A DNA stretch of 64,000 nt, taken from contig NZ_AULR01000008.1 of assembly GCF_000422385.1 (NCBI RefSeq), positions 54,972 to 118,971 on the forward strand. Reading direction: 5' to 3'. The stretch is from Microbacterium indicum DSM 19969. Its GTDB lineage: Bacteria; Actinomycetota; Actinomycetes; Actinomycetales; Microbacteriaceae. The notes under the pieces were generated by a model that searched no databases, was not told the origin of the DNA, and worked only from the letters and a program-made list of their open reading frames with translations. This document shows positions 40,195 through 47,862 of the stretch, piece by piece. The translations under genes and the position numbers were made by a program. Every line of letters begins with the position of its first letter. Position 1 is the stretch's first letter.

Positions 40195-40719
40195 CTATTC
40201 GTTCCTGATCCGTGCGCGGTGCCGCCGCACGGCCGCGCGGTTCGCGCACCGCGTCGAGCAGTAGCGCTGCCGCCCGTTCCGCGTGACGTCGACCACGACG
40301 CGCGTGCACGGATCCGCCGCGCACCTCCCGAGCCGGTGCATCCCGCGCGTCACGAGGTGCAGCGCCGTGCCGACCGCGATCACGGAGGCGAGCGCGTCGG
40401 GCATCGAGCGATCGGGGGCGCGGTAGTGCAGGTGCCAGCCCTGGCCGTCGTGGTCGGTCATCCGCGGGTACGCCGCCGCTCGAGCCATGCGCTCGTTGAG
40501 GGCCTCGGCTCGAACGGCATCGCTCGGCGTGTCGACGACCTCGAGCCAGCCGTCGATCACGGCGCGCGTGCGGGGGTGGTCGTCCTCCTCCTCGGGCCAC
40601 GCGAGCGTCATGCCGAACTCCCGCGTGCGCTCGAACAGCGCGGCGCGATCGGCCGGCCAGTCGTTCGCGAGCGAGCCCGCGAGCAGGACCGCGTACTCCC
40701 CGTAAGGGTTGAGATGCAT
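40195..40719 (-). CDS. CGNR zinc-finger (ABATE-domain) transcriptional regulator
   Basis: A 174-aa protein with an N-terminal ABATE-type domain (LNPYGEYAVLLAGSLANDWPADRAALFERTREFG) and a C-terminal CGNR zinc finger, RCAADPCTRVVVDVTRNGRQRYCSTRCANRAAVRRHRAR. The four cysteines are intact; 'CGNR' reads CANR here. Family members are thought to be ligand-responsive DNA-binding proteins. TGTAAT (40726-40731) is 12 nt upstream of the ATG. It is divergent from a 68-aa gene, with start codons only 25 nt apart. Confidence 0.85.
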   Translation of the reverse strand: MHLNPYGEYAVLLAGSLANDWPADRAALFERTREFGMTLAWPEEEDDHPRTRAVIDGWLEVVDTPSDAVRAEALNERMARAAAYPRMTDHDGQGWHLHYRAPDRSMPDALASVIAVGTALHLVTRGMHRLGRCAADPCTRVVVDVTRNGRQRYCSTRCANRAAVRRHRARIRNE

Positions 40720-40744
40720 AAGGGCATTACATCAGACTCGGATC

Positions 40745-40951
40745 ATGCCCACCACGCGCTCCCTCCCGCTGCCCGAAGCCGTCGACGCGACAGCGCACGA
40801 GCACGCCTGGGCGACGGCGTCGGCGCACGCGACGTCCGAGGGCGTCGTCCGCTACGTCTCGTGCCCCTGCGGAGCGCGCCGCGTCGACCTGCAGCCGTAC
40901 GGCGCCGTCGTCCCCGCGCCGCTGAGCGGCGTCGTCGCGCCGCGGGCCTGA
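40745..40951 (+). CDS. Hypothetical protein with short Cys/His motif (68 aa)
   Basis: Not recognised. The ATG at 40745 follows CAGACT (40733-40738) by 12 nt, so the start fits a leaderless transcript; an upstream in-frame ATG at 40709 lies beyond the promoter. The protein has HEHAW near residue 20 and [13 protein letters not shown] near residue 40, which could bind one metal ion together. It shares a 25-nt control region with the CGNR regulator and may be its target. Confidence 0.6.
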   Translation: MPTTRSLPLPEAVDATAHEHAWATASAHATSEGVVRYVSCPCGARRVDLQPYGAVVPAPLSGVVAPRA

Positions 40952-40958
40952 GCCGCGC

Positions 40959-41744
40959 CTACGGGAGCGTCGGGATCGAGGCCAGGAGACGCCGGGTGTA
41001 GGGGTCTGCTGGCCGCCTCAGCACCTCCGCGGTCGCGCCCTGCTCGACGATCGCTCCGTCCTTCATGACCGCGACCTGCTCGCAGAGGCTCTGCACGACG
41101 CCGATGTCGTGGCTCACGAGCACGAGGGTCATGCCGGTCTCGCGCCGCAGCTCCCCGAGGAGGCGCAGGATCTGCGCGCGCACCGTGACGTCGAGGGCCG
41201 AGAGAGGCTCGTCGCCGAAGAGCACCGCGGGGCGGTGGGCGATCGCCCGCGCGAGGGCGACACGCTGCCGCTGGCCGCCCGAGAACTCGTGCGGGTACCG
41301 CTCGGTCGCGTCGGCTCCGAGGCCCACCTGGCCGAGGACCTCCGCGACCCGGGCGCGGTGGTCGCCCGGCACGCCGAGCGCCCACAGCGGCTCGGCGACG
41401 ATGCGCCCGACCGTCATGCGCGGGTCGAGCGAGGCGTACGGATCCTGGAACACGACGCCCGTCATGCGCCGCAGCCACCGCTGCGATCGGGCGGGCGCCG
41501 ACGCGTCGACGAGTCGCCCCCCGACGTCGACCGTCCCGGTCGTCGGGGTCTCGAGGCCGAGCAGGAGCCGGACGAGCGTCGACTTGCCCGAGCCCGACTC
41601 GCCGATGATCCCGAGCGACGAGCCCGCGCGGATCGTGAGACTCGTCGGCTCGAGCGCGACAGACGTCGCGCGCCGCTCGAAGAGCGTGCGGCGGGGCACG
41701 GGGTGCGAGCGCGAGACGCCGTGCGCCACGATGAGATCGGTCAT
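40959..41744 (-). CDS. Peptide-type ABC transporter ATP-binding protein (DppF/OppF-like)
   Basis: A 261-aa ABC ATPase: Walker [18 protein letters not shown]-loop [18 protein letters not shown], signature [15 protein letters not shown], Walker [21 protein letters not shown]-loop VSHDIGVV, and a C-terminal [26 protein letters not shown] typical of the DppF/OppF branch. Note GDEP in place of the usual ADEP. The start overlaps the DppD-like stop. Last gene of the importer operon. Confidence 0.92.
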   Translation of the reverse strand: MTDLIVAHGVSRSHPVPRRTLFERRATSVALEPTSLTIRAGSSLGIIGESGSGKSTLVRLLLGLETPTTGTVDVGGRLVDASAPARSQRWLRRMTGVVFQDPYASLDPRMTVGRIVAEPLWALGVPGDHRARVAEVLGQVGLGADATERYPHEFSGGQRQRVALARAIAHRPAVLFGDEPLSALDVTVRAQILRLLGELRRETGMTLVLVSHDIGVVQSLCEQVAVMKDGAIVEQGATAEVLRRPADPYTRRLLASIPTLP

Positions 41745-42520
41745 CCGGCCCTCCAGAGGGTCGCGGTCGCGTCGCGCAGGAGCCCCTGCGTCACGGGGTG
41801 CTCGGGCGCCGTCAGGAGCCGCTTCACGGGCCCGCGCTCGACGGCGCGGCCGCGCTCGAGCACGACGGCGTCGGTCGCGACCCGCGCCAGCACGGCGAGG
41901 TCGTGCGTCACGAAGACGAGCGACATGCCGCGCTCGGCGGTGAGACCCATCATGAGCTCGAGCATCTCGGCCTGGATCGTCACGTCGAGCGCCGTCGTCG
42001 GCTCGTCGGCGATCAGCAGGTCGGGCTCGCAGGCGAGGGCCATCGCGAGGGCCACGCGCTGCCGCTGACCGCCCGAGAGCTGGTGCGGGTACCGGGAGAC
42101 GATCCGTTCGGGGTCCGGCAGCGCGACGAGCCGCGCGAGCTCGACCGCGAGCGTCGCGGCCTCGCGCTTCGACGCGCCCCGGTGGATCCGCGCGGGCTCG
42201 CCGATCTGGCGCCCGACGGTGCGGATCGGGTTGAGCGCCGTCTGCGGCTCCTGGAACACCATGCCGATCTCGTCGCCGCGCAGGCGGGCGAGGTCGCGGT
42301 CCGGGATCCCGAGGATCTCGCGCCCGTTCCAGCGGACGGATCCCGTCGCGCTCGCCGCGTCCGGCAGGAGCCCGAGGACCGCGAGGGCCGTGAGCGACTT
42401 GCCGGATCCCGACTCCCCGATGAGCCCGAGGCGCGCGCCGTCGGGCACGGCGAACGACAGCCCGTCGACGACGGGCCTTCCGCCGATCTCGATACGCAGA
42501 TCCTCGACCTCGAGCGTCAT
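41741..42520 (-). CDS. Peptide-type ABC transporter ATP-binding protein (DppD/OppD-like)
   Basis: A 259-aa ABC ATPase: Walker [18 protein letters not shown]-loop [19 protein letters not shown], signature [16 protein letters not shown], Walker [21 protein letters not shown]-loop VTHDLAVLA. It lacks the cysteine-rich C-terminal extension (Fe-S loop) of long DppD proteins and ends at [11 protein letters not shown]. Start ATG 42520 overlaps the permease stop. Confidence 0.92.
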   Translation of the reverse strand: MTLEVEDLRIEIGGRPVVDGLSFAVPDGARLGLIGESGSGKSLTALAVLGLLPDAASATGSVRWNGREILGIPDRDLARLRGDEIGMVFQEPQTALNPIRTVGRQIGEPARIHRGASKREAATLAVELARLVALPDPERIVSRYPHQLSGGQRQRVALAMALACEPDLLIADEPTTALDVTIQAEMLELMMGLTAERGMSLVFVTHDLAVLARVATDAVVLERGRAVERGPVKRLLTAPEHPVTQGLLRDATATLWRAG

Positions 42521-43350
42521 GACGCCGCCTCCCGTGACCGGAGCGCGGGGTCGGTCGCGTCGCGCAGCGCGTCGCCCAGCAAGTTGAGCGCGAGCACCGT
42601 GACCGTGATCGCGAGCCCCGGCCACACGACGCTCAGGGGGTGCTGCGCGATGTAGCTCTGCAGCTCGCTGAGCAGCAGGCCCCAGCTGGGCGTCGCGGCG
42701 GGGGATCCGAAGCCGAGGTAGGACAGGCCCGCCTCGGCGAGGACGGCCGCGGCCATCGACCACGAGAGCTGCACGATGAACACGGGCGCCGCGTTCGGCA
42801 GCAGGTGCCGGGCGAGGATCTGGCCGCGGGTGAGGCCCGAGGCGCGCGCCGCGAGGACGAAGTCGGCGCGGTTCAGCCGGCGGAGCTCCCCGCGCGCGAC
42901 GCGCGCGATGTTGACCCCGTATCCGATGCCGACGGCCCAGACGACGACCCAGAGGGATCCGCCCCACACTGCCGACAGCATCATCGCGATGAGGAGGACG
43001 GGGAACGCGATGAGGATGTCGACCGCGACCGCGACGACCTCGCGCACGGGCCGGGCCGTCAGGGCGCCGAGAGCCGCGAGCAGGACGCCGACCGCGATCG
43101 CGACGGCGCCCGCGCCGAGCGCGACCGCGACCGTCACGCGCGCCCCGGCCATGAGGTTCGAGAGGATGTCGCGGCCCGAGTCGTCTGTCCCGAGCAGGTG
43201 CGGCCAGCCCGGCCCCGCCCAGCGCGCGTAGGCGTCGGCGTGGCGCGGGTCGAACGGCGTCCAGAGGAGCGAGACGAGCGCCGTGAGCGTCACGGCGGCG
43301 AGGACGACGAGGGCGGTGCGGCCCGTTCCGATGCGCCAGAGGCTCCTCAT
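42517..43350 (-). CDS. Peptide-type ABC transporter permease (DppC-like)
   Basis: A 277-aa permease. A first helix (RTALVVLAAVTLTALVSLLW) is followed by a HLLGTDDSGRDILSNLMAGARVTVAVALGAGAVA segment diagnostic of DppC/NikC, five further helices and the EAA loop DFVLAARASGLTRGQILARHLLPNAAPVFIV. It pairs with the DppB-like permease; both ends overlap neighbours by 4 nt. Confidence 0.93.
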   Translation of the reverse strand: MRSLWRIGTGRTALVVLAAVTLTALVSLLWTPFDPRHADAYARWAGPGWPHLLGTDDSGRDILSNLMAGARVTVAVALGAGAVAIAVGVLLAALGALTARPVREVVAVAVDILIAFPVLLIAMMLSAVWGGSLWVVVWAVGIGYGVNIARVARGELRRLNRADFVLAARASGLTRGQILARHLLPNAAPVFIVQLSWSMAAAVLAEAGLSYLGFGSPAATPSWGLLLSELQSYIAQHPLSVVWPGLAITVTVLALNLLGDALRDATDPALRSREAAS

Positions 43351-44297
43351 GACGCCTCCCTCTGCCGCGGGTCGAGGGCGTGATGGACGAGGTCGACGAC
43401 GAAGCCGACGACGAGCACGAAGCCCGTGAGGACGAGAAGCTCGCCCTGCACCTTCACGAGGTCGCGCGACCCGACGTCGGCGACGAGCATGCGCCCGATC
43501 CCCGGGAGGTTGAAGAGCTGTTCGACGACGACGGCGCCGACCAGGATCCCCGCGATCTGCACGCCGAGGACCGTGATGACCGAGAGGCCGACGCTCGGCA
43601 GGCCGTGCTGCAGGAGGGCGCGCGTGCGGGTGAGGCCCTTCGCCGCCGCCGTCCGGACGAAGTCCTGGCCGAGCGCCGTCAGGGTCGCGCTGCGCACGAA
43701 GCGCATGAGCAGGGCGCCCTCGACGACCCCGATCGTGATCGCCGGGAGGAGGAGAGACTCGAGCGCGGCGCCGGGGTGGCGCCACCCGCCGCGGGGGAAG
43801 CCCTGCGCCGGCAGCCAGCCGAGCGCGATCGCGAAGACCACGACGAGCATCATCCCCGCCCACACGACGGGCACCGCCGCGAGGATCTGCGACGCGACCC
43901 CGATCGCGGCACCCGACGGGCGACCCCGCCGGAGCGCCGCGAGGACCCCGAACGGCACCGCGATGACGACCGCGATCGCGAGCGCCAGGAGGCCGAGCGG
44001 CAGGGTGACGCGGGCCTTGTCGGCGAGCTCTCCGAGGACGGGGGATCCCGTGAGCAGCGAGTCGCCGAAGTCGCCCCGCATGATCCCGCCCGTCCACGAC
44101 AGGTACTGCGCGATGAGCGGCTGGTCGAGGCCCAGCTCCGCGCGGATCCGCGCCGCCTGCGCGGCGGTCCCCTCGGTGCCGACGATCATCTGCGCGACGT
44201 CGCCCGGGAGGACCCGCAGGGTCGCGAAGATCAGCACGCTCGCGACGACGAGGCCGAGCGCGAGGAGCGCGGCCCTCGTCAGCGCGTATCGCACCAC
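43347..44297 (-). CDS. Peptide-type ABC transporter permease (DppB-like)
   Basis: A 316-aa permease with six helices. The N-terminal RAALLALGLVVASVLIFATLRVLPGD and GTEGTAAQAARIRAELGLDQPLIAQYLSW match the DppB/NikB loop. The EAA motif is ALGQDFVRTAAAKGLTRTRALLQHGLPSVGLSVI, and VVVEQLFNLPGIGRMLVADVGSRD follows. The start lies 4 nt after the substrate-binding protein gene's stop. Confidence 0.93.
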   Translation of the reverse strand: MVRYALTRAALLALGLVVASVLIFATLRVLPGDVAQMIVGTEGTAAQAARIRAELGLDQPLIAQYLSWTGGIMRGDFGDSLLTGSPVLGELADKARVTLPLGLLALAIAVVIAVPFGVLAALRRGRPSGAAIGVASQILAAVPVVWAGMMLVVVFAIALGWLPAQGFPRGGWRHPGAALESLLLPAITIGVVEGALLMRFVRSATLTALGQDFVRTAAAKGLTRTRALLQHGLPSVGLSVITVLGVQIAGILVGAVVVEQLFNLPGIGRMLVADVGSRDLVKVQGELLVLTGFVLVVGFVVDLVHHALDPRQREAS

Positions 44298-44301
44298 GGC
44301 G

Positions 44302-45822
44302 TCAGGCGGCGTCGACCGTCACGCCCGCGAAGGGCAGGCGCGACGAGGGCGACCACGTCGGGAAGCCGTGGACGTAGGGGGCCGTCGCGATCATGACCTT
44401 CCACGTGTAGAGCCAGTCGACGGGGTTCTGCTCGGCGACGACGCGGGCCGCCTGCGCGAGCAGGTCTGCCGAGGCGTCGGCGTCGGTCTGCCGCATGGCC
44501 TGCGCGTACAGGTCCTGGACCTGCGCGAGGGCGTCTTCGTCGTTCATCGCGTAGTAGTAGTCGGGGTCGGTCCAGGTCGCGAAGTCGCGCGCCTCGACGT
44601 GGTCGACGTAGCTCAGCTGCCAGTCGCCGCGCGTATCGGGGCTGAAGACGTCGTTGAGCCAGGTCGAGAACTCGACGCGGTCGATCCTCAGCGTGACGCC
44701 GACGTCGGCGAGCATCGAGACGACGAGGTTCGAGACCGTCGTCGAGTAGTGGTTCGGCATCGTGAGCGTCAGCGTGAGGTCCTGCGCTCCGGCCTCGGCG
44801 AGCAGACTGCGGGCCTCGTCGGGGTCGAACGAGAGGGTGTCGGACAGATCCTCGTAGCCGGGGTCGAGCTCCGGGATCGGGCCGTACTGCGCCGTCGCGG
44901 TGCCGACCGCCGCGACGATCGCGTCGTGGTCGATCGCGAGGCGCAGGGCCTCGCGCACGCGCGGGTCGTCGAGGGGCGCGGCGCCGCTGTTGAAGGCGAG
45001 GATGAACTTGTCGGTCGTGTCGGCCGTCGTGACGTCGAAGCCGTCCTCGAGCTGCGGCGCGAGCTCGTTGTCGACGGCGGCCAGGACGTCGAGGGATCCG
45101 TCGAGCCCCGCGTTGACCATCGCGGCCGTGTCGTCGAAGTAGCTGAGGACGACCTCGGCGACGCCGGCCGCGTCGCCCCAGTAGCCGTCGTAGCGCTCGA
45201 GGACGATGCTGTCGCCCTGGTTCCATTCACCGAGCGTGAAGGGGCCCGTGCCGTTCTCGGCCGTGCGCATGTCGGTGTCGTCGCCCTCGTCGAGGACGAT
45301 GCCCGCGGGGCCCGTGAGGGCGAAGAGCAGATCCTGGTCGGGCTCCGCGAGGGTGATGACGACGGTCTGGTCGTCGGGCGCGTCGACCGACGCGACCGAC
45401 GCGAGGTCGGAGCTTCCGATCGCCCCGGCGTCGCCGCGCACCTGGTCGAGCGACCAGACGACGTCGCCCGCCGTCATGTCGGCGCCGTCGTGGAAGGTGA
45501 CGCCCGTCTCGAGGTCGAAGGTGTAGGTGAGCCCGTCGTCCGAGACGTCCCACGAGGAGGCGAGCGCGGGGACGACGTCCTCGCCGTCGTCGCGCGCGAC
45601 GAGGCCCTCGTAGACGTTGCCGACGAGCGCCTGCTCGAGGGCGACCCCCGAGGTCGAGCGGATGTCGAGGTTCGTCGGCGCCGTCACGAGGCCCACGTTC
45701 AGGGTCGCGTCGGGGTCGACATCGCCCGAGGCGGGTCCGCCGGATCCCCCCGAGCAGCTCGCGAGGACGAGAGCGGAGGCGGCGAAGACGGCCCCCGCCG
45801 TGAGGGTGCGGCGCAGGGTCAT
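44302..45822 (-). CDS. Peptide-type ABC transporter substrate-binding lipoprotein
   Basis: A 506-aa SBP_bac_5 protein with a lipoprotein signal (ALVLASC) and Gly/Ser linker. The family pattern is clear: ALVGNVYEGLVARDDGEDVVPALASSWDVSDDGLTYTFDLETGVTFHDG, GTGPFTLGEWNQGDSIVLERYDGYWG, and DDPRVREALRLAIDHDAIV. It binds a peptide or similar ligand outside the cell for the permease pair. An AAGGATCC ribosome-binding site precedes ATG 45822, which overlaps the hydrolase stop. The ligand is unknown; the co-encoded hydrolase suggests an ester or amide substrate. Confidence 0.93.
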   Translation of the reverse strand: MTLRRTLTAGAVFAASALVLASCSGGSGGPASGDVDPDATLNVGLVTAPTNLDIRSTSGVALEQALVGNVYEGLVARDDGEDVVPALASSWDVSDDGLTYTFDLETGVTFHDGADMTAGDVVWSLDQVRGDAGAIGSSDLASVASVDAPDDQTVVITLAEPDQDLLFALTGPAGIVLDEGDDTDMRTAENGTGPFTLGEWNQGDSIVLERYDGYWGDAAGVAEVVLSYFDDTAAMVNAGLDGSLDVLAAVDNELAPQLEDGFDVTTADTTDKFILAFNSGAAPLDDPRVREALRLAIDHDAIVAAVGTATAQYGPIPELDPGYEDLSDTLSFDPDEARSLLAEAGAQDLTLTLTMPNHYSTTVSNLVVSMLADVGVTLRIDRVEFSTWLNDVFSPDTRGDWQLSYVDHVEARDFATWTDPDYYYAMNDEDALAQVQDLYAQAMRQTDADASADLLAQAARVVAEQNPVDWLYTWKVMIATAPYVHGFPTWSPSSRLPFAGVTVDAA

Positions 45823-46652
45823 GCGGGATCCTTCGTTTCGGCCAGCAGGGCGGCGAGCTCTGCCCACGCCGTCTCCTGCACGTTGTGGGGAGCGTCGACG
45901 TCGTGGACGACGGCGCCCGGGGCCACGCGGGCGAGGCGGGCGATCGCGTCGTCCGTGAGGATGCCGCGGGTCGCGCGGACGAGCTCGACGGGCGCGGCGA
46001 CGCGGCCGAGCACGTCCCAGAGGTCGTCGCCGAACGCCGGCATGCCGCGCGGCATGTCGACGACGGGCGAGAGGACGTGGGCGATGTGGTGCTTCCACTC
46101 GACCTTCCCGTCCGCGCGCATGCGGGTGTTGAGCTCGACGCCGCGCCGCGCGTCGGCGCGCTCGCCGCCCAGGCCGAACGACATCGCGTAGTCGGTCGCG
46201 TCGTCGACCGAATCGAACTCGATGCGGCGGTAGAACTCGACGAGCCCGTCGGCGCCCTGCTGCGCCGAGGCGCCGGGCAGGATGTCGACGAGCGTCAGAC
46301 GGCTCACGAGGTCCGGGCGGTCTGACGCGACGAGCGTCGCCGTCATGCCGCCGAGCGAGTGGCCGACGAGGTGCACCGGCGCGTCGGCCCACGCCTCGAT
46401 CGCCGTCGCGAGGTCGGGCGCGAGCGCGGCGGGGGAGTAGTCGGCGTCCTCCCGCCACGACGAGTCGCCGTGGCCTGGGAGGTCGATCGCGAGGATCGCG
46501 CCGCCGAGCGCGGCGATCGTCCGATCCCAGGTGCGGGCGTTCAGGCCGGCCCCGTGGACGAGCACGATGCGGGGCGCGGCCGCCGTGCGCAGCGCGGACA
46601 GCGAGCGGCCGTCCGGCAGGGTGAGCGAGAGCCGCTCGGGGGGTGTCGTCAC
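45819..46652 (-). CDS. Alpha/beta-hydrolase heading the ABC importer operon
   Basis: A 277-aa alpha/beta hydrolase: oxyanion-hole IVLVHGAGLNARTWD, AIDLPGHGDSSWRED, nucleophile elbow VGHSLGGMTATL, acid in the VELVRATRGILTDDA region, and histidine in VHDVDAPHNVQETAW. GTG 46652 is chosen because an AAGGATCC site lies just upstream, the same sequence used by the next gene. Upstream in-frame ATGs at 46697 and 46778 have no such site. It may process the imported compound or a related ester in the cytosol. Confidence 0.85.
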   Translation of the reverse strand: MTTPPERLSLTLPDGRSLSALRTAAAPRIVLVHGAGLNARTWDRTIAALGGAILAIDLPGHGDSSWREDADYSPAALAPDLATAIEAWADAPVHLVGHSLGGMTATLVASDRPDLVSRLTLVDILPGASAQQGADGLVEFYRRIEFDSVDDATDYAMSFGLGGERADARRGVELNTRMRADGKVEWKHHIAHVLSPVVDMPRGMPAFGDDLWDVLGRVAAPVELVRATRGILTDDAIARLARVAPGAVVHDVDAPHNVQETAWAELAALLAETKDPA

Positions 46653-46721
46653 GGGGATCCTTCGCGCGAGGAACGGGGGTGCTGTGGTTGCGGCCATTGT
46701 GGGGCCTCGCGAGCCCCGCGC

Positions 46722-46767
46722 GGAAATCAGGCGCAGAAGTGCGCATTTCCAGAGTGCTGAGCTCAGC
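46722..46767. promoter_or_regulatory. Two dyads in the hydrolase/AhpD divergent region
   Basis: GGAAAT (46722-46727) pairs with ATTTCC (46745-46750), enclosing an inner GCGC-AGAAGT-GCGC dyad. Next to it GCTGAGCTCAGC (46756-46767) is a perfect 12-bp palindrome. Both lie in the 195-nt gap between the importer operon (GTG 46652) and the AhpD-like gene (ATG 46848), an AT-richer stretch that also has TTGACG on the minus strand near 46780. They are candidate operators. Confidence 0.4.
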
Positions 46768-46847
46768 GTATTCGTCAATAGTTAGCAGTTGTGGCGTGCA
46801 GAGTGATCTTCTTCGCGTCCCGGCTCGCTCCTCGATACGGTGTGCGC

Positions 46848-47315
46848 ATGAGCGAACAGCGAGTGCATCTGGCTAAGTCGGCGATGGGCGTCTACCAGTC
46901 CCTCGACGCGTTCTCGAAGGAGGTCGGCCGCACGGCGCGCGAGTACGGCGTCGACGACCGGCTGCGGGAGCTCGTGCAGCTGCGGTGCTCGCAGATCAAC
47001 GGGTGCGCGTACTGCCTGCGCGTGCACGTCGAGCGGGCGCAGAAGGCGGGCGTCACGATGGACGAGCTCGGCCAGCTCTCGTCCTGGCGCGAGTCGGGGG
47101 TCTTCGCGGAGCGGGAGCGCGCGGCGCTCGAGCTCGCCGAGGCGCACACGCTGATCCACGAGGGAGGGATCCCTGACGACGTGTACGACCGCGTCGGCGC
47201 GGTCCTCACCGAGCAGGAGTACGTCGCCGTCAGCTGGATCGCGATCTCGATCAACGCGTTCAACCGCCTGACGATCGCGGGGCGGTACCCCGTCCCTCCC
47301 CTCGCCTCCGCATGA
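46848..47315 (+). CDS. AhpD/carboxymuconolactone decarboxylase-family protein
   Basis: A 155-aa all-helical protein with the redox motif C53-A-Y-C56 in INGCAYCLRVHVERAQKAG, followed by ERERAALELAEAHTLI and the C-terminal VAVSWIAISINAFNRLTIAGRY. The CxxC-xxx-H form is the alkylhydroperoxidase-like branch (AhpD), which reduces peroxides or acts as a disulfide oxidoreductase. TACGGT (46836-46841), 12 nt before ATG 46848, selects this start over ATG 46791. It stands alone. Confidence 0.9.
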   Translation: MSEQRVHLAKSAMGVYQSLDAFSKEVGRTAREYGVDDRLRELVQLRCSQINGCAYCLRVHVERAQKAGVTMDELGQLSSWRESGVFAERERAALELAEAHTLIHEGGIPDDVYDRVGAVLTEQEYVAVSWIAISINAFNRLTIAGRYPVPPLASA

Positions 47316-47340
47316 GCCGGCTGTGAGACCCGAGGGACTG

Positions 47341-47370
47341 TGAGGTAAGCCTCACCTACCGGTGTATCCT
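47341..47370 (+). promoter_or_regulatory. DtxR/IdeR-type iron box overlapping SIP promoter
   Basis: TGAGGTAAGCCTCACCTAC at 47341-47359 matches the 19-bp iron box TTAGGTTAGSCTAACCTAA at 15 positions and contains AGGT...ACCT symmetry. It ends just before TATCCT (47365-47370), a -10 box 15 nt upstream of the ATG. Repression by a DtxR/IdeR-type protein when iron is sufficient is the straightforward reading. Confidence 0.7.
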
Positions 47371-47379
47371 GGCGGGATC

Positions 47380-47844
47380 ATGACCGCCGTATCCCTCGCC
47401 GAGACGCACGACGACATCACCTGTCGCTCGCGCCGGCACGCGCGGGCCCAGCACCTCGTCACGGCAGACGAGCACTCGCTCGTCGACCTCGAGCTTTTCC
47501 TCGCGACGCTGCCGCTCTGCGCGACGGGCCGCGTCTTCGTCGAGGTCCCGGACGCGACGTGGGTCTCGGATCTCGCGGTCCCCGCGCGCATGAGCGTCAC
47601 GTGGCTCGACCGCTCGGCCCGCCGCGGCGAGCCGGGGACCGGTCGATTCTGCGGCACGGGCCTCGCCCTGACGCGCGCCGTCACGGCCTACGCCGACGAG
47701 GTCATCTGTGACGAGCACGCCCCGACGATCACCCTCCTCGCGGGCTTCGTCGCGACGGCCGACATCGTCGACCACCTCACGTCGCGCCGCGGCGTCGACC
47801 GCGCGCGGATCATGACGACCCCCGAGGTCGCCGCCTACCTCTGA
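47380..47844 (+). CDS. Stand-alone SIP-domain protein (siderophore-interacting)
   Basis: A 154-aa protein matching only the C-terminal (NAD(P)H-binding) half of siderophore-interacting ferric reductases: ADEHSLVDLELFLATLPLCATGRVFVEVPDA, MSVTWLDRSARRGEPGTGRFCGTGLALTRAVTAY. The N-terminal FAD-binding domain of the usual 250-300 aa proteins is absent, and no fragment of it lies upstream. A DtxR-type box covers the promoter, which supports an iron role. It may be an accessory to a ferric reductase encoded elsewhere. ATG 47380 is preferred to 47362, which lies in front of the -10 box. Confidence 0.75.
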   Translation: MTAVSLAETHDDITCRSRRHARAQHLVTADEHSLVDLELFLATLPLCATGRVFVEVPDATWVSDLAVPARMSVTWLDRSARRGEPGTGRFCGTGLALTRAVTAYADEVICDEHAPTITLLAGFVATADIVDHLTSRRGVDRARIMTTPEVAAYL

Positions 47845-47862
47845 TCGGCGCCCGCCCGATCA
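47842..47862. terminator. Bidirectional hairpin between SIP and LuxR-type genes
   Basis: TGATCGG (47842-47848) pairs with CCGATCA (47856-47862) around a 7-nt loop. It contains both stop codons of the convergent genes. Confidence 0.55.

Noticed and set aside
46653..46778. ATG 46697 or 46778 as start of the alpha/beta hydrolase.
   Set aside because: Neither has a ribosome-binding site, and the added residues do not look like a domain or signal peptide. GTG 46652 has AAGGATCC at good spacing.
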